Shown: piece after piece, positions 7,918 through 16,023 of the stretch
Numbering within the stretch: position 1 is the stretch's first letter
How the letters are laid out: each line of letters opens with the position of its first letter
Source: Chloroflexi bacterium GWB2_49_20
Lineage (GTDB): Bacteria > Chloroflexota > Anaerolineae > Anaerolineales > Villigracilaceae
NCBI GenBank assembly: GCA_001796335.1
Contig: MGMF01000014.1
Location: 9,982-73,981, forward strand
Reading direction: 5' to 3'
DNA: 64,000 bases
Program-made: the position numbers and the translations under genes
Notes under the pieces: generated by a model
The model's database searches: none
What the model was told of the DNA's origin: nothing
The model's input: the letters and a program-made list of their open reading frames with translations, nothing else

Positions 7918-10074
7918 ATGAAGACGCGCCATTCGCTCCCTATTTTGTTGGTAACCCTGATAATCATCTCAGCGGCCTGCAGCCCGACCCGCGGACTTTC
8001 CAATCCCAATCCCATTCCAACCGGTATAGCAGAATCTCAACCCACCCCCCCACCGGATATGCCCACCCAGGTGGTACCTTCCGGAGCAGCGCTCAGCCTG
8101 TCCCAACTATACAACAGCCGCGTAGGATCAGGCGAATGGGCAGCTGGAGATGGCTTGGTCAAGCTTCTGGGCATGTATACAGGCACATCCAAAGCCAGTG
8201 ATGTGTTGGGGAATGCCAGCGTATCCGACTTTGAGCTGACCGGGTTAATGAATTTGGCTGACCAATACCTGGCCGGGAATCCCACTGGCACCATTCATGA
8301 TGAACTGCAGCAGGAAGTCAACCGGTTGGTCGCACCCGTGGATCAATTGGAACGCTTCTCACAGAAGAGCGACCTGCTGACCAGTACTAACCCGCATAGG
8401 GCCAGCCTGAGTCAGCCAGCCGCACTGCCAATTGCCTCTGCTGATGAAGCGGAATGCCAGAGATTGTGGTCAAGCGGTTTTGAGTCCACCACTCCGGTGA
8501 TGTGTTTTCTTTATGGCGAAGAAAACGTGGATGGTACACGTGTACGCCTGTATTACCCAAATTGGTGGGCGGTGGACGATCCGCGCCTGAGTCGCATCGA
8601 GCCGATCATGCAGGCTGCCACACTGGCAGTCAGCAAATACAACGCCCTGGGACCCAATCCCCTGCCGGCAACCACCCTGGTGGTAACCGAATTGCCCGGT
8701 ATGGACCCCATAACCCGTCTTCGTGACGCGGATTTGTTGGCGCTTGCAAACTGGAGAAGGACCTCGTCATTTTATTGTTATGTAGGGCTCTTTCCAAGCC
8801 TTTTCACAACCGTCAATGTGCAGCAAGCCCAACAAACTCTAGCGCATGAGATGTTTCACTGTTACCAGTCAGCAAATTTATTTGCCCAGGGAAATAACCC
8901 TAATTATGATGCCAACAGATGGTGGGTGGAGGGTTCGGCAGAGTATTTCAGCAACCTGGTTTATCCTGATACCAATTATGAACATCGCTGGATGAGCCAG
9001 ACAACAACCGCAATGGTTGAAAGCACAAGCCTGACCACCTGGGAATATAAATCTTTTATTTTCTTCCAGTACCTTGAAAACCGCCCGGAGATGGGAGTGG
9101 CCGGGATATTAAATTTGCTGCGATCGCTGCCTGTGGTCACAGGCAGCGGGAATGATGCTCAACTGTCAGCCTTGTCGGCTTATCCGAATATGGGTACCAT
9201 TTTCCAGGAGTTCGTTGAAGCTGTTGCCGATCAGAATGTGATCGACACCAACCACTCGGCCATCCCATTGGAAATTCCATATAACCCCGATGTAGTCACG
9301 GAGCCAACATCAGGCAATATCTTTGGTGGGAGTCCCTTCACAGTTGATATTCGCCAGATCATATTCCCCCGGAATTATGATTACGATTTAACCACCTTGT
9401 TTGAAGGCATACCGGGACAGGTGCGCGTCCGAAAGGAAGGCAGCCCACAAACCTGGGAGGCCATCCCGGCTCGGGTGGCAGCCGGTTGCGGCGAGGAGCG
9501 TTTTGTGCTGGTTGAATCTCAAACCGGAGTAAGCGCTGACACCACTTATAATGTTCAACTTACCGCGACCCAAAGGGCAAGCGAGGGGCTATGCTCCTGC
9601 CTGGTCGGCAGTTGGAAGATGGATAACACCAGTTATCTAACCCACTTGAATGGGTTGATCCAGCAGGCAGCCCCGGGAATGATCGAATACACAGACGTGG
9701 ATGGCAGCATGACAGCCGAGTTCACCTCCAGTGGGGAACTCATCCAGTCGATTGATAACCTGACCGTGAATGCCAACATGAACGTGAGCGGACTTCCCAC
9801 CCAGACCATGGTGATCAGCCTGGATGGGAACAGCACGGCTGGTTATAGTATGACCGAAACCAGCATCAGTTACACTTCCATTGAAAGCCATTTATCCATA
9901 TCCACCATATTGAATGGTGCCGAGTTAAATAATAACACCCCAAGCGACTATCTATCCTCCGGCCCGTTGGGAACCGGCGCCAACTTCATTTGCAGCGAAA
10001 ACTCGCTCAGCCTGACACCCACCTACCCGAATTATTTAAATTTGCCCCCCCTGACTTTCAGCCGCGAGCCATAG
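7918..10074 (+). CDS. Putative zincin-type metalloprotease lipoprotein
   Basis: A 718-residue exported lipoprotein of no recognised family. A signal peptide ends in the lipobox SAAC with C21 as the lipidated residue, followed by a Pro/Thr-rich linker (about 28-55). In mid-protein an HEMFH sequence at 310-314 matches the HExxH zinc motif, and WWVEGSAEYF at about 335-344 could supply the third ligand (E338 or E342), as in gluzincin peptidases. The C-terminal third (about 560-718) has a separate beta-rich domain starting CSCLVGSWKM. I start at the ATG at 7918, after GGGAGG, rather than the TTG just before it. Peptidase function is inferred from the motif only. Confidence 0.6.
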   Translation: MKTRHSLPILLVTLIIISAACSPTRGLSNPNPIPTGIAESQPTPPPDMPTQVVPSGAALSLSQLYNSRVGSGEWAAGDGLVKLLGMYTGTSKASDVLGNASVSDFELTGLMNLADQYLAGNPTGTIHDELQQEVNRLVAPVDQLERFSQKSDLLTSTNPHRASLSQPAALPIASADEAECQRLWSSGFESTTPVMCFLYGEENVDGTRVRLYYPNWWAVDDPRLSRIEPIMQAATLAVSKYNALGPNPLPATTLVVTELPGMDPITRLRDADLLALANWRRTSSFYCYVGLFPSLFTTVNVQQAQQTLAHEMFHCYQSANLFAQGNNPNYDANRWWVEGSAEYFSNLVYPDTNYEHRWMSQTTTAMVESTSLTTWEYKSFIFFQYLENRPEMGVAGILNLLRSLPVVTGSGNDAQLSALSAYPNMGTIFQEFVEAVADQNVIDTNHSAIPLEIPYNPDVVTEPTSGNIFGGSPFTVDIRQIIFPRNYDYDLTTLFEGIPGQVRVRKEGSPQTWEAIPARVAAGCGEERFVLVESQTGVSADTTYNVQLTATQRASEGLCSCLVGSWKMDNTSYLTHLNGLIQQAAPGMIEYTDVDGSMTAEFTSSGELIQSIDNLTVNANMNVSGLPTQTMVISLDGNSTAGYSMTETSISYTSIESHLSISTILNGAELNNNTPSDYLSSGPLGTGANFICSENSLSLTPTYPNYLNLPPLTFSREP

Positions 10075-10172
10075 CCTCGAAATATCCTGGGACCACAAGG
10101 ATGATATCGTCCAGGTTGCCGGTCAGCTGCCTGAAATAAATTGGCGGTGACCATCTCCTGGCACTAACTACC

Positions 10173-10214
10173 CAGGGGATGTACCTTTTGAAAAGGTGCA
10201 TCCCCTGATTTTTA
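10173..10214 (+). terminator. Rho-independent terminator after the zincin lipoprotein gene
   Basis: The arms CAGGGGATGTACCTTTT and AAAAGGTGCATCCCCTG form a long hairpin with one mismatch and a very short loop, followed by ATTTTTATT. It lies about 100 bases after the stop codon and separates the two lipoprotein genes. Confidence 0.85.
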
Positions 10215-10299
10215 TTGGAACATTACCGCCGGGTGGAGCGTCTGATGGACGGTTAAGTCTTTAATCTCACGAATAAGACACCTTGAGAGGAAGATCCAT

Positions 10300-11601
10300 A
10301 TGAAGCCTGTTTATTTCTCGTTTGCACTTATTGGCCTGCTTGGCATCCTGCTGGCCGGCTGCGGCCAGGTTTCCCCGACGGCCATTGAGCAACTCATCTC
10401 CCCCTCTGCAATGGCAGATGTGAGTTCACCGGTAATTGAAAGCCCAACGGCAGATGCAAGCCCGGCCAGAGTTGTGTCCACCCCGCAGGAAATCAACCCA
10501 CACGAATTGCCTTCGCCCCAGCCAGTCCTCCTGCCAAACGGGATTACCTCCAACACTGGGGACGGTCTCGGCGTAAGTTTTTTTGCGCCGGATGGGCTGG
10601 CCCTGGGAGAGATACGCCTGCCTGAAGATACCTGGTCCGCCAGGAATTCCATGCATGCCGCGGGAGGCAATACCGGCCGCCCGGATTTTCCGCTGGTTCT
10701 CTTCCGATCCGAGTTTGAAGGAAATTGTGATGAGTGCGGAGTGTGGCTGCTGAATCAGGACCAGGCCACCTTGTTGCTGCATATTAATGAAATGGAAGGG
10801 TTGGTGGGTGTACCCGCTTCTGACCAGGTGGCGTTTGTGGAACGTACCTATTTATTGGATGACAACATTCTGCGCAGCAATTTGTACCTGGGCAACCCGG
10901 CCAGTTTGCCTGCTTCCGAGCCTGTCCTGGTTCTCGACAGCAATGAAAGCATGGTTCTTGTTCCAGTGGCCATTGCCATGAACGCAGAGGCTCCCGTGGG
11001 AATCTGGTACACACAGCGACCCTATGGGATTGGCGGAGAGATCGTCTTCGATCCGCAGCATGGGCTGTATTACCTGGACCTGGCCACAAACAGCTCCATT
11101 GAAATTCTGTCTCCCTCCAGTGCCTTCTCAAGCCTTTCAGCCAGCCAGACCCTGGCAGCCTATTCTGCGATGCCTCCACAGACTGCCGGCATCGTGGTCC
11201 GTACTTTAGCCAGCAATGAAGAGGTGGTCTTCCAATGTCTGCCAGACAGCGACCGTGGCGCCGGCTCAGCGGTAATATCACCGGATGATATTCACCTGGC
11301 CTGGCTGGAAGCGCGCGGCAGCCTTGTGGATGACAATTTCCATGCCACCGTGCGCGTGGCCAGCCTGGATGGACAGTCCATCCGTGATTACCCGCAGGAA
11401 TATTTTGTCAAGGCTGCCGGTCTGGGCGAAGAGATCTGGGTAACCCCGCTGGGTTGGCTGGACAATACCAGTCTGCTGGTGGGAGTGCGCAGCATGGGAA
11501 AGGATAGTCAATCCATCAACCTGCGCCTTGATACATTGACAGATGAGGTCAGTTACCTGGCAGCGGGAGTGTTTGCCGGGTTTATTTATGCGGGGAACTA
11601 A
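10300..11601 (+). CDS. Lipoprotein of unknown function, possible beta-propeller
   Basis: A 433-residue exported lipoprotein. The signal peptide ends in LLAGC with C21 as the lipidation site, followed by a low-complexity linker of about 70 residues rich in Pro, Ser and Thr. The remainder is beta-strand-rich with repeated patterns such as VISPDDIHLAWLEA and LYYLDLATNSSIEIL that recall TolB/WD40-like propeller blades. No catalytic motif is visible. The start follows GAGAGGAAG upstream. It follows another lipoprotein gene but is separated from it by a terminator, so it probably has its own promoter. The function is unknown. Confidence 0.6.
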   Translation: MKPVYFSFALIGLLGILLAGCGQVSPTAIEQLISPSAMADVSSPVIESPTADASPARVVSTPQEINPHELPSPQPVLLPNGITSNTGDGLGVSFFAPDGLALGEIRLPEDTWSARNSMHAAGGNTGRPDFPLVLFRSEFEGNCDECGVWLLNQDQATLLLHINEMEGLVGVPASDQVAFVERTYLLDDNILRSNLYLGNPASLPASEPVLVLDSNESMVLVPVAIAMNAEAPVGIWYTQRPYGIGGEIVFDPQHGLYYLDLATNSSIEILSPSSAFSSLSASQTLAAYSAMPPQTAGIVVRTLASNEEVVFQCLPDSDRGAGSAVISPDDIHLAWLEARGSLVDDNFHATVRVASLDGQSIRDYPQEYFVKAAGLGEEIWVTPLGWLDNTSLLVGVRSMGKDSQSINLRLDTLTDEVSYLAAGVFAGFIYAGN

Positions 11602-11794
11602 AAATCCTGCGGGAATTGGACCATGGAAGCGGTTGCAGGAGCGGCAAATGGGTGCCCACCGGAAGCTCCATCCAACGTGATGCGTAAGGCGTCAGCAGGT
11701 TCCGCTGGTGCAGCCATAAGGGGTTGTTCTGATTGCGCAAATCCCGTGCCGGTTCATTGAACGGCCATACCTGGTGGAGTATGTAGAATGACCA
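11602..11794 (-). pseudogene. Coding-like debris after the V4R gene
   Basis: Immediately after the V4R stop, a TAATG junction starts a 13-codon frame (MVILHTPPGMAVQ, then stop). From about 11780 a different frame reads like genuine protein (VWPFNEPARDLRNQNNPLWL and about 35 more residues) and ends near 11600. This looks like the frameshifted and truncated remnant of a gene once coupled to the V4R gene. I do not recognise the family with confidence, although the composition is strongly protein-like. The alternative is chance openness over about 190 bases. Confidence 0.35.
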
Positions 11795-12427
11795 TTAGTT
11801 AATAGGATTCTTCCTGACGCGGAGGGTACATTGTGGATCACCGCGGGCAATACAGAGGGTTTCTTCCACCTGGAATATTTTTCCCGCGCCAACCCAGTAC
11901 ATGGCTTCCTGCAGTAAACCAATCGTCAGTTGACAGGCCGAGGTTTCGGTGCGCTTCTCTCCGCAAACCAGGCAGGGTTCAATATTCCAATGGATATACT
12001 CGTCATCCAGTGCAAGTTCCACATGCTGACCAGTCTGCCGGTTGAACAGCGCTGCCAGGGACTGGCTGCCAACTTTTAGCCGGGTTGGCAGGGATAAAAG
12101 CCGGTAATCCAAACCCATCAAGCCCATCTCGGCGCCGAACTCACGCAGGATATGCTTGAAGCAAGCCCGTCCGGATCTGACCGCCAGGCCGCGTCCGGCA
12201 GCCAGGCCATACACATTTTCGAGGGTGGCCTGCAGTTGGGGGATTTTATCAAATGAAAAATCCACTTCCGGGTTACAGGGCGGGTCAGGCTGAATAACCT
12301 CCGCCAGGGAAGCCTGGTTGAGGACAGTGCATACCTGATTGTGACCGATTATCTCTTCCATCCCTAATAAAATAATCCGCCCCATCCGGTTCGTACAATT
12401 AAAGGTTGGTGCAGATGAATTCATCAA
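11795..12427 (-). CDS. V4R (4-vinyl reductase-type) small-molecule-binding protein
   Basis: A 210-residue protein whose second half is a V4R-like domain. It has the characteristic cysteine pattern CLVCGE at 152-155, C165, and the closing signature VEETLCIARGDPQC with C192 and C200. V4R domains bind hydrophobic ligands or metals and often serve as sensors. The first 60 residues are less conserved. The start is either the TTG at 12427 or the overlapping ATG at 12424; an AAGGAGAT lies about ten bases upstream of the TTG. It is downstream of a small GTPase and a DUF4388 protein on the same strand, a gene set suggestive of a GTPase-centred signalling module. The ligand is unknown. Confidence 0.75.
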   Translation of the reverse strand: MMNSSAPTFNCTNRMGRIILLGMEEIIGHNQVCTVLNQASLAEVIQPDPPCNPEVDFSFDKIPQLQATLENVYGLAAGRGLAVRSGRACFKHILREFGAEMGLMGLDYRLLSLPTRLKVGSQSLAALFNRQTGQHVELALDDEYIHWNIEPCLVCGEKRTETSACQLTIGLLQEAMYWVGAGKIFQVEETLCIARGDPQCTLRVRKNPIN

Positions 12428-12549
12428 ATTGATGTATCTCCTTGGAGAAAATTGGTTACTGTAATTGGAAAACTTTCCAGCTCATCCAGCATAACAGAAT
12501 GGCCGGGATTTGGAAAGAGCTTAACCAGGGGTTGAAGTATGGCAGCCAT
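12424..12549 (-). CDS. Candidate 41-residue ORF coupled to the V4R gene
   Basis: In the 222-base gap between the GTPase and V4R genes, an ATG at 12549 opens a 41-residue frame (beginning MAAILQPLVKLFPNPGHS) whose TGA overlaps the V4R ATG (TGATG). The composition is protein-like, but there is no clear ribosome site. A second protein-like stretch in another frame lies between it and the GTPase stop, so this could be the tail of a gene broken by a frameshift. Its existence as a gene is uncertain. Confidence 0.25.
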   Translation of the reverse strand: MAAILQPLVKLFPNPGHSVMLDELESFPITVTNFLQGDTSI

Positions 12550-12649
12550 ATAGAAGGAAAACCGGGTGGCCTGGCCTGTTTATTTCGGTTTGTACTTTGC
12601 CCTGGTCGGTTATTATCGAAAATATGTTTTCAATCACAGGGGGAAAACA

Positions 12650-13192
12650 TCAACGTTTGCCATTTTCCATCTCTGTCAGAATGCTGTACAACAATTCCAA
12701 GAGGACTTTTTTGACCGAATCACGATCGGTGGCAATACATGGCAGCAGTTTGACTTTGGGATCCAGGCGCAAAGCGTGGCGCATATCCTCAATCTCCCAG
12801 GCATCTTCTTTGTCCTGCTTGTTAGCAGCCACAACATAGGGTGTGGGTGCATAGGCACGAAAAGTCTCAAGGATTGATCGGGCTTCCCGATAGGTCTCCG
12901 GGCGGGTACTATCCACCATAACAATAAAACCCAGCATACCCTCGGAAAGGATCTCCCACATGAAATCGAATCTCTTTTGTCCGGGTGTACCAAAAAGATA
13001 AAGAACCAGGTCGTCATCCACTGTGATCCGGCCAAAGTCCATGGCCACAGTGGTAGACTCTTTAACAGTTCTCTCACCAGATGATGAGATCTTGCGCTCG
13101 GTTGAGACAACATCAATCTCACTCACCGATTGGATGAATTCTGTTTTACCAGCACTGAATGGGCCTGTGACAACCATTTTGACTGTTTGCAT
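12650..13192 (-). CDS. MglA/CvnD-like small Ras-type GTPase
   Basis: A 180-residue bacterial small GTPase. The P-loop GPFSAGKT spans 10-17, switch-I-like threonines are at 47-48, the G3 motif GTPGQ is at 68-72 in place of DTxG, and the G4 motif NKQD is at 124-127. This matches the bacterial family that includes MglA and the CvnD proteins. Such GTPases usually pair with a Roadblock/LC7 protein as activating partner, and none is encoded nearby. I start at the ATG at 13192, preceded by AAGGA; the frame is open to a TTG eight codons earlier that lacks a ribosome site. It lies between a DUF4388 gene and a V4R gene. Confidence 0.85.
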   Translation of the reverse strand: MQTVKMVVTGPFSAGKTEFIQSVSEIDVVSTERKISSSGERTVKESTTVAMDFGRITVDDDLVLYLFGTPGQKRFDFMWEILSEGMLGFIVMVDSTRPETYREARSILETFRAYAPTPYVVAANKQDKEDAWEIEDMRHALRLDPKVKLLPCIATDRDSVKKVLLELLYSILTEMENGKR

Positions 13193-13226
13193 AGTCACAA
13201 ATTCCTTGAAATCCAAGTTTGTTTGA

Positions 13227-13333
13227 TCTCAATAAATCAGGGGCGGTGTGTGTGTGGGGGCTTCGCACCCTTCGAGTATGCTTCACGACCGCTCACACAC
13301 ACCCCATTTTCCCCAACTTATTGAGAAATTACC
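13227..13333. repeat. Imperfect hairpin element between DUF4388 and GTPase genes
   Basis: The left arm TCTCAATAAAT-CAGGGG-CGGTGTGTGTGTG (from 13227) is mirrored by the right arm ending at 13333, which on the minus strand reads TTTCTCAATAAGTTGGGG, then ATGGGGTGTGTGTGAGCGG. The arms share the outer TCTCAATAA and the inner GTGTGTGTG stems. The same plan is seen at 15936-16023, so this is a dispersed palindromic element. It may act as a terminator or processing site inside the signalling operon, but no thymine run follows directly. Confidence 0.6.
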
Positions 13334-13391
13334 TAAGTCTCTAATAAACAATGCAGGGGATGATGCCCCGGTTATTTATTGCAGATCAAAT

Positions 13392-14207
13392 TTATAACGA
13401 ACGAATCCGGTCGATCAAACGGTTGACAAGCGACTTCTGTTCTTCTTTGTTTTCTGTTGGGAAAGAACGCATCGAGCCCGTAACAGGCTGACCGGCTGGG
13501 CGGACTATTTCCACCAGCCCGGCCTGTAACAGGCCAAAAATGATCCGGCGAATTTCAAGATCATTCATTTTGGTCGTGTGTGCAATTTGATGCATGGTGT
13601 TCTTGATGTTTATATATGAAACAACCCGCCATTCCTCCACACTGAGATTGATATTTTTTAGATTTGCACCCGGGCGATCGGCGAATTTTAAGGACATATC
13701 GAGGCTGGGGATCTCATCTTGCAGGTGTTCCCACTCCCGCAGTTGACGCGAGCCCTCAATGATCAAATTTTCCAGATCCAGGCGCACATTGATACGGTTA
13801 TCTGGCGGCAGCATGTCGTTCTCGAAGCGGAAGAAACCTTCCACCCAGGTGAACATGCGATGAGCAATATCCATGCAATGTTGCTGCAAACTGAGCAGGA
13901 TGTCATCCTTGCTGATATAGCCTGCATTGATGAGCATCAACCCAAGTTCTTTGTCCGAAATATTACTGCCATGCTGTACAATGGCACGGTATTGATTGGC
14001 AGATAATTTCTTGTTTTTATTGAGGATTACCGCCAGTCTGCTTTCCTCTTTTTCCACCTGGGCATAAGCCAGTTTGCCTTCGCGAAAAGAAACCTGGGCT
14101 GTTTCACCCGGACCTTCCACAACCAGTGTGCCGGTTTTTTTAGCCAGGTTAATTAGGTTCAGGATCTGTGTAAATGTGATATCTCGCAGGTTACCCCGTA
14201 GAGCCAT
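13392..14207 (-). CDS. DUF4388 (PATAN-like) domain protein
   Basis: A 271-residue cytoplasmic protein. Residues 1-100 form a DUF4388 domain, recognisable by MALRGNLRDITFTQILNLIN and TGTLVVEG, a fold found attached to response regulators and GTPase modules. The rest is helical, with a winged-helix-like segment at about 190-240 (EEWRVVSYINIKNTMHQIAH) resembling the C-terminal part of similar signalling proteins. A strong promoter lies just upstream (14249-14277) and GAGG precedes the ATG by eight bases. It is the first gene of the DUF4388-GTPase-V4R set. The molecular function is not established. Confidence 0.82.
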   Translation of the reverse strand: MALRGNLRDITFTQILNLINLAKKTGTLVVEGPGETAQVSFREGKLAYAQVEKEESRLAVILNKNKKLSANQYRAIVQHGSNISDKELGLMLINAGYISKDDILLSLQQHCMDIAHRMFTWVEGFFRFENDMLPPDNRINVRLDLENLIIEGSRQLREWEHLQDEIPSLDMSLKFADRPGANLKNINLSVEEWRVVSYINIKNTMHQIAHTTKMNDLEIRRIIFGLLQAGLVEIVRPAGQPVTGSMRSFPTENKEEQKSLVNRLIDRIRSL

Positions 14208-14248
14208 ATATGGGCCTCAATTTTGGCGGAATTCAGCAAAGTAAAATG

Positions 14249-14277
14249 ATTATACATGCAAGGTGTTCATGCGTCAA
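14249..14277 (-). promoter_or_regulatory. Sigma-70-type promoter of the DUF4388-GTPase-V4R cluster
   Basis: On the minus strand TTGACG (14277-14272) and TATAAT (14254-14249) are separated by exactly 17 bases. The -10 box lies about 40 bases before the DUF4388 ATG. The match to the housekeeping consensus is excellent. Confidence 0.75.
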
Positions 14278-14435
14278 ACCAAGTGGATTTTATCAACATG
14301 GTGCTTTTTTTCAAAGTTTTTTACTTGAAATATAAAATCAAAGATAGTTACTAAAACCCACACTTGAATTTTGAGCACGGAAAGCATCTTACAAAACCGG
14401 GGAATTGTTGGTATATTCACCTTTGAGGCATACAC

Positions 14436-15605
14436 ATGCGAATTCTTTTCTATGCAGATGGTCGTTCGCCGATCACATTGAACTGGCTGCGTCATTGGAT
14501 CGAGCGCGGCGACGAAGTCCACCTGGTTTCATCCTTCTCCTGCGAGACGCTGCCTGGACTGGCTTCCCTGCAGGTAGTACCGGTGGCTTTCTCCGGTGCC
14601 AAAACAACCGGCAGCCCAGCCAGTCAGAAAAAAGGATTGCTGCGGGGAACCGGCAGTTTACGCTGGCGGCTTCTGGTTCGCCAGTGGCTGGGACCCTTGA
14701 CCATTCCAGGTGCTGGGCGCGCGCTACAGGCAGCTGTCGAATGCATCCAACCCGATCTGGTGCATGCCATGCGCATCCCTTATGAGGGTATGACCGCTGC
14801 GGCAGCCAACTTGAAAAGGCCACTGTTGATCTCGGTGTGGGGAAATGACTTCACATTGCATGCGCGGTCTTCTCCCTGGATGATGTACTGGACACGCCGG
14901 GCAATGCGAGCCGCCCTTGCCTTGCATAGCGACTGTCAGCGCGATCAGCTCATTGCTCAACAATTGGGTTTTAAACGCGATCACCCCAGCCTCGTCATAC
15001 CAGGTAATGGTGGCATCAACCCGGACATATTCCACCAGCCCACCGAAGTGGTTATGCAGCCGGTTGTGATCAATCCGCGCGGCTTTCGCAGCTACGTCCG
15101 CAATGACGTATTCTTTAGATCCATCCCGCTGGTATTAAAACAAATCCCGGAAGCACGTTTTCTATGCTCCTCAATGGCAGGTGAACGTGAGGCTGAAGCC
15201 TGGATCGCCCGGCTGGGTATCGCCCACGCAGTCCAACTCCTGCCAGCCTGTTCACATGCCCAAATGGGGGACATCTTCCGCTCGGCTGCTGTTCTGGTTT
15301 CACCCAGCACACATGATGGCACTCCCAACTCAGTACTGGAGGGCATGGCCTGTGGTTGTTTTCCGGTAGCAGGCAGGATCGAATCGCTGCAGGAATGGAT
15401 CACTTCCGGGCAGAATGGTTTTCTGGTGAATTCGAATGATCCCATCAACCTGGCACAAGCCATCCTGGAAGGGCTGGAAGATACAGAACTGCGTCTGATG
15501 GCTGCGAAGCAAAATGCTGCCATAATTGCAGAACGGGCTGATTATGAGCATTGCATGGAACAAGCCACCACCTTCTACCAGGAAATTATCTTTCGGGGTA
15601 AATAG
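14436..15605 (+). CDS. Glycosyltransferase family 4 protein
   Basis: A 389-residue GT-B-fold glycosyltransferase. The N-terminal half starts MRILFYADGRSPITLNWLRHW and includes the acceptor-side glycine SVWGNDF. The C-terminal half holds the donor site, with SPSTHDGTPNSVLEGMACG at about 290-308, where the E of the ExxxxxxE-like motif contacts the nucleotide sugar. The donor and acceptor cannot be read from the sequence. It is transcribed divergently from the DUF4388 gene and ends at a strong hairpin terminator. It is not in an obvious polysaccharide cluster. Confidence 0.9.
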   Translation: MRILFYADGRSPITLNWLRHWIERGDEVHLVSSFSCETLPGLASLQVVPVAFSGAKTTGSPASQKKGLLRGTGSLRWRLLVRQWLGPLTIPGAGRALQAAVECIQPDLVHAMRIPYEGMTAAAANLKRPLLISVWGNDFTLHARSSPWMMYWTRRAMRAALALHSDCQRDQLIAQQLGFKRDHPSLVIPGNGGINPDIFHQPTEVVMQPVVINPRGFRSYVRNDVFFRSIPLVLKQIPEARFLCSSMAGEREAEAWIARLGIAHAVQLLPACSHAQMGDIFRSAAVLVSPSTHDGTPNSVLEGMACGCFPVAGRIESLQEWITSGQNGFLVNSNDPINLAQAILEGLEDTELRLMAAKQNAAIIAERADYEHCMEQATTFYQEIIFRGK

Positions 15606-15607
15606 AA

Positions 15608-15656
15608 AACACCCCGGTTAGCTGCGCACGGGGCGCGTACCGGGGTGTTCCATTTT
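15608..15656. terminator. Hairpin terminator between convergent genes
   Basis: The perfect arms AACACCCCGGT (15608-15618) and ACCGGGGTGTT (15639-15649) enclose a GC-rich loop and are followed by CCATTTTC; on the opposite strand the hairpin is followed by TTCTATTT. It lies between the stops of the convergent glycosyltransferase and YtxH genes and may serve both. Confidence 0.75.
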
Positions 15657-15677
15657 CAATTGATCTTCTGCGGGTGA

Positions 15678-15893
15678 TTATTGCTGCGGGGAGCGCAAGA
15701 TTTCCAGGCGTTCCTGTAGCTCTATCCGGCGTGTGCCAGCCGCGCGGCGGACTTCCGTGCCCAGGCTTTCGGCCCGTTCGCGGATCTGATCGCGCAGATC
15801 AGGACCCGATTCGGGGGCAAACAGCAGGGCAATGGTTGCACCGACCAGGCCGCCCATGATTACACCGATGAAAAAACTGATTGTACGTCGCAT
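15678..15893 (-). CDS. YtxH-like membrane protein
   Basis: A 71-residue protein with one N-terminal transmembrane or glycine-zipper helix (FFIGVIMGGLVGATIALLFA, 7-26) followed by the typical SGPDLRDQIRERAE segment of the YtxH / general-stress family and a charged amphipathic helix. The family is associated with membrane stress, but its exact role is unknown. An AAGGAGAT lies about six bases before the ATG. It stands alone upstream of a long spacer. Confidence 0.8.
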   Translation of the reverse strand: MRRTISFFIGVIMGGLVGATIALLFAPESGPDLRDQIRERAESLGTEVRRAAGTRRIELQERLEILRSPQQ

Positions 15894-15935
15894 TTTATTA
15901 TCTCCTTGACTTTTCAGAACGTATCTCTTGTATCA

Positions 15936-16023
15936 TCTCAATAAAGAGGGTGGGAAGTGGGATGCTTTTAGCCGACTCTCTCAGCTAAAAGCACCCCACA
16001 CCCCAGGTTTTTAAGAAGTTACT
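15936..16023. repeat. Hairpin element upstream of the YtxH gene
   Basis: The left arm TCTCAATAAAG, GGGTGGG and GTGGGATGCTTTTAGC pairs with the right arm, which on the minus strand reads CTTCTTAAAAACCTGGGG, TGTGGGGTGCTTTTAGC. The inner 10-base GCTTTTAGC stem is near perfect. The outer sequence matches the elements at 13227-13333 and the single motifs at 5392, 16591 and 59667. No T-run follows, so a mobile or processing element is as likely as a terminator. Confidence 0.6.

Noticed and set aside
12442-12714. A 90-codon plus-strand frame across the GTPase-V4R gap
   Set aside because: It overlaps the end of the GTPase gene antisense and has no recognisable sequence; the minus-strand frames are more protein-like.
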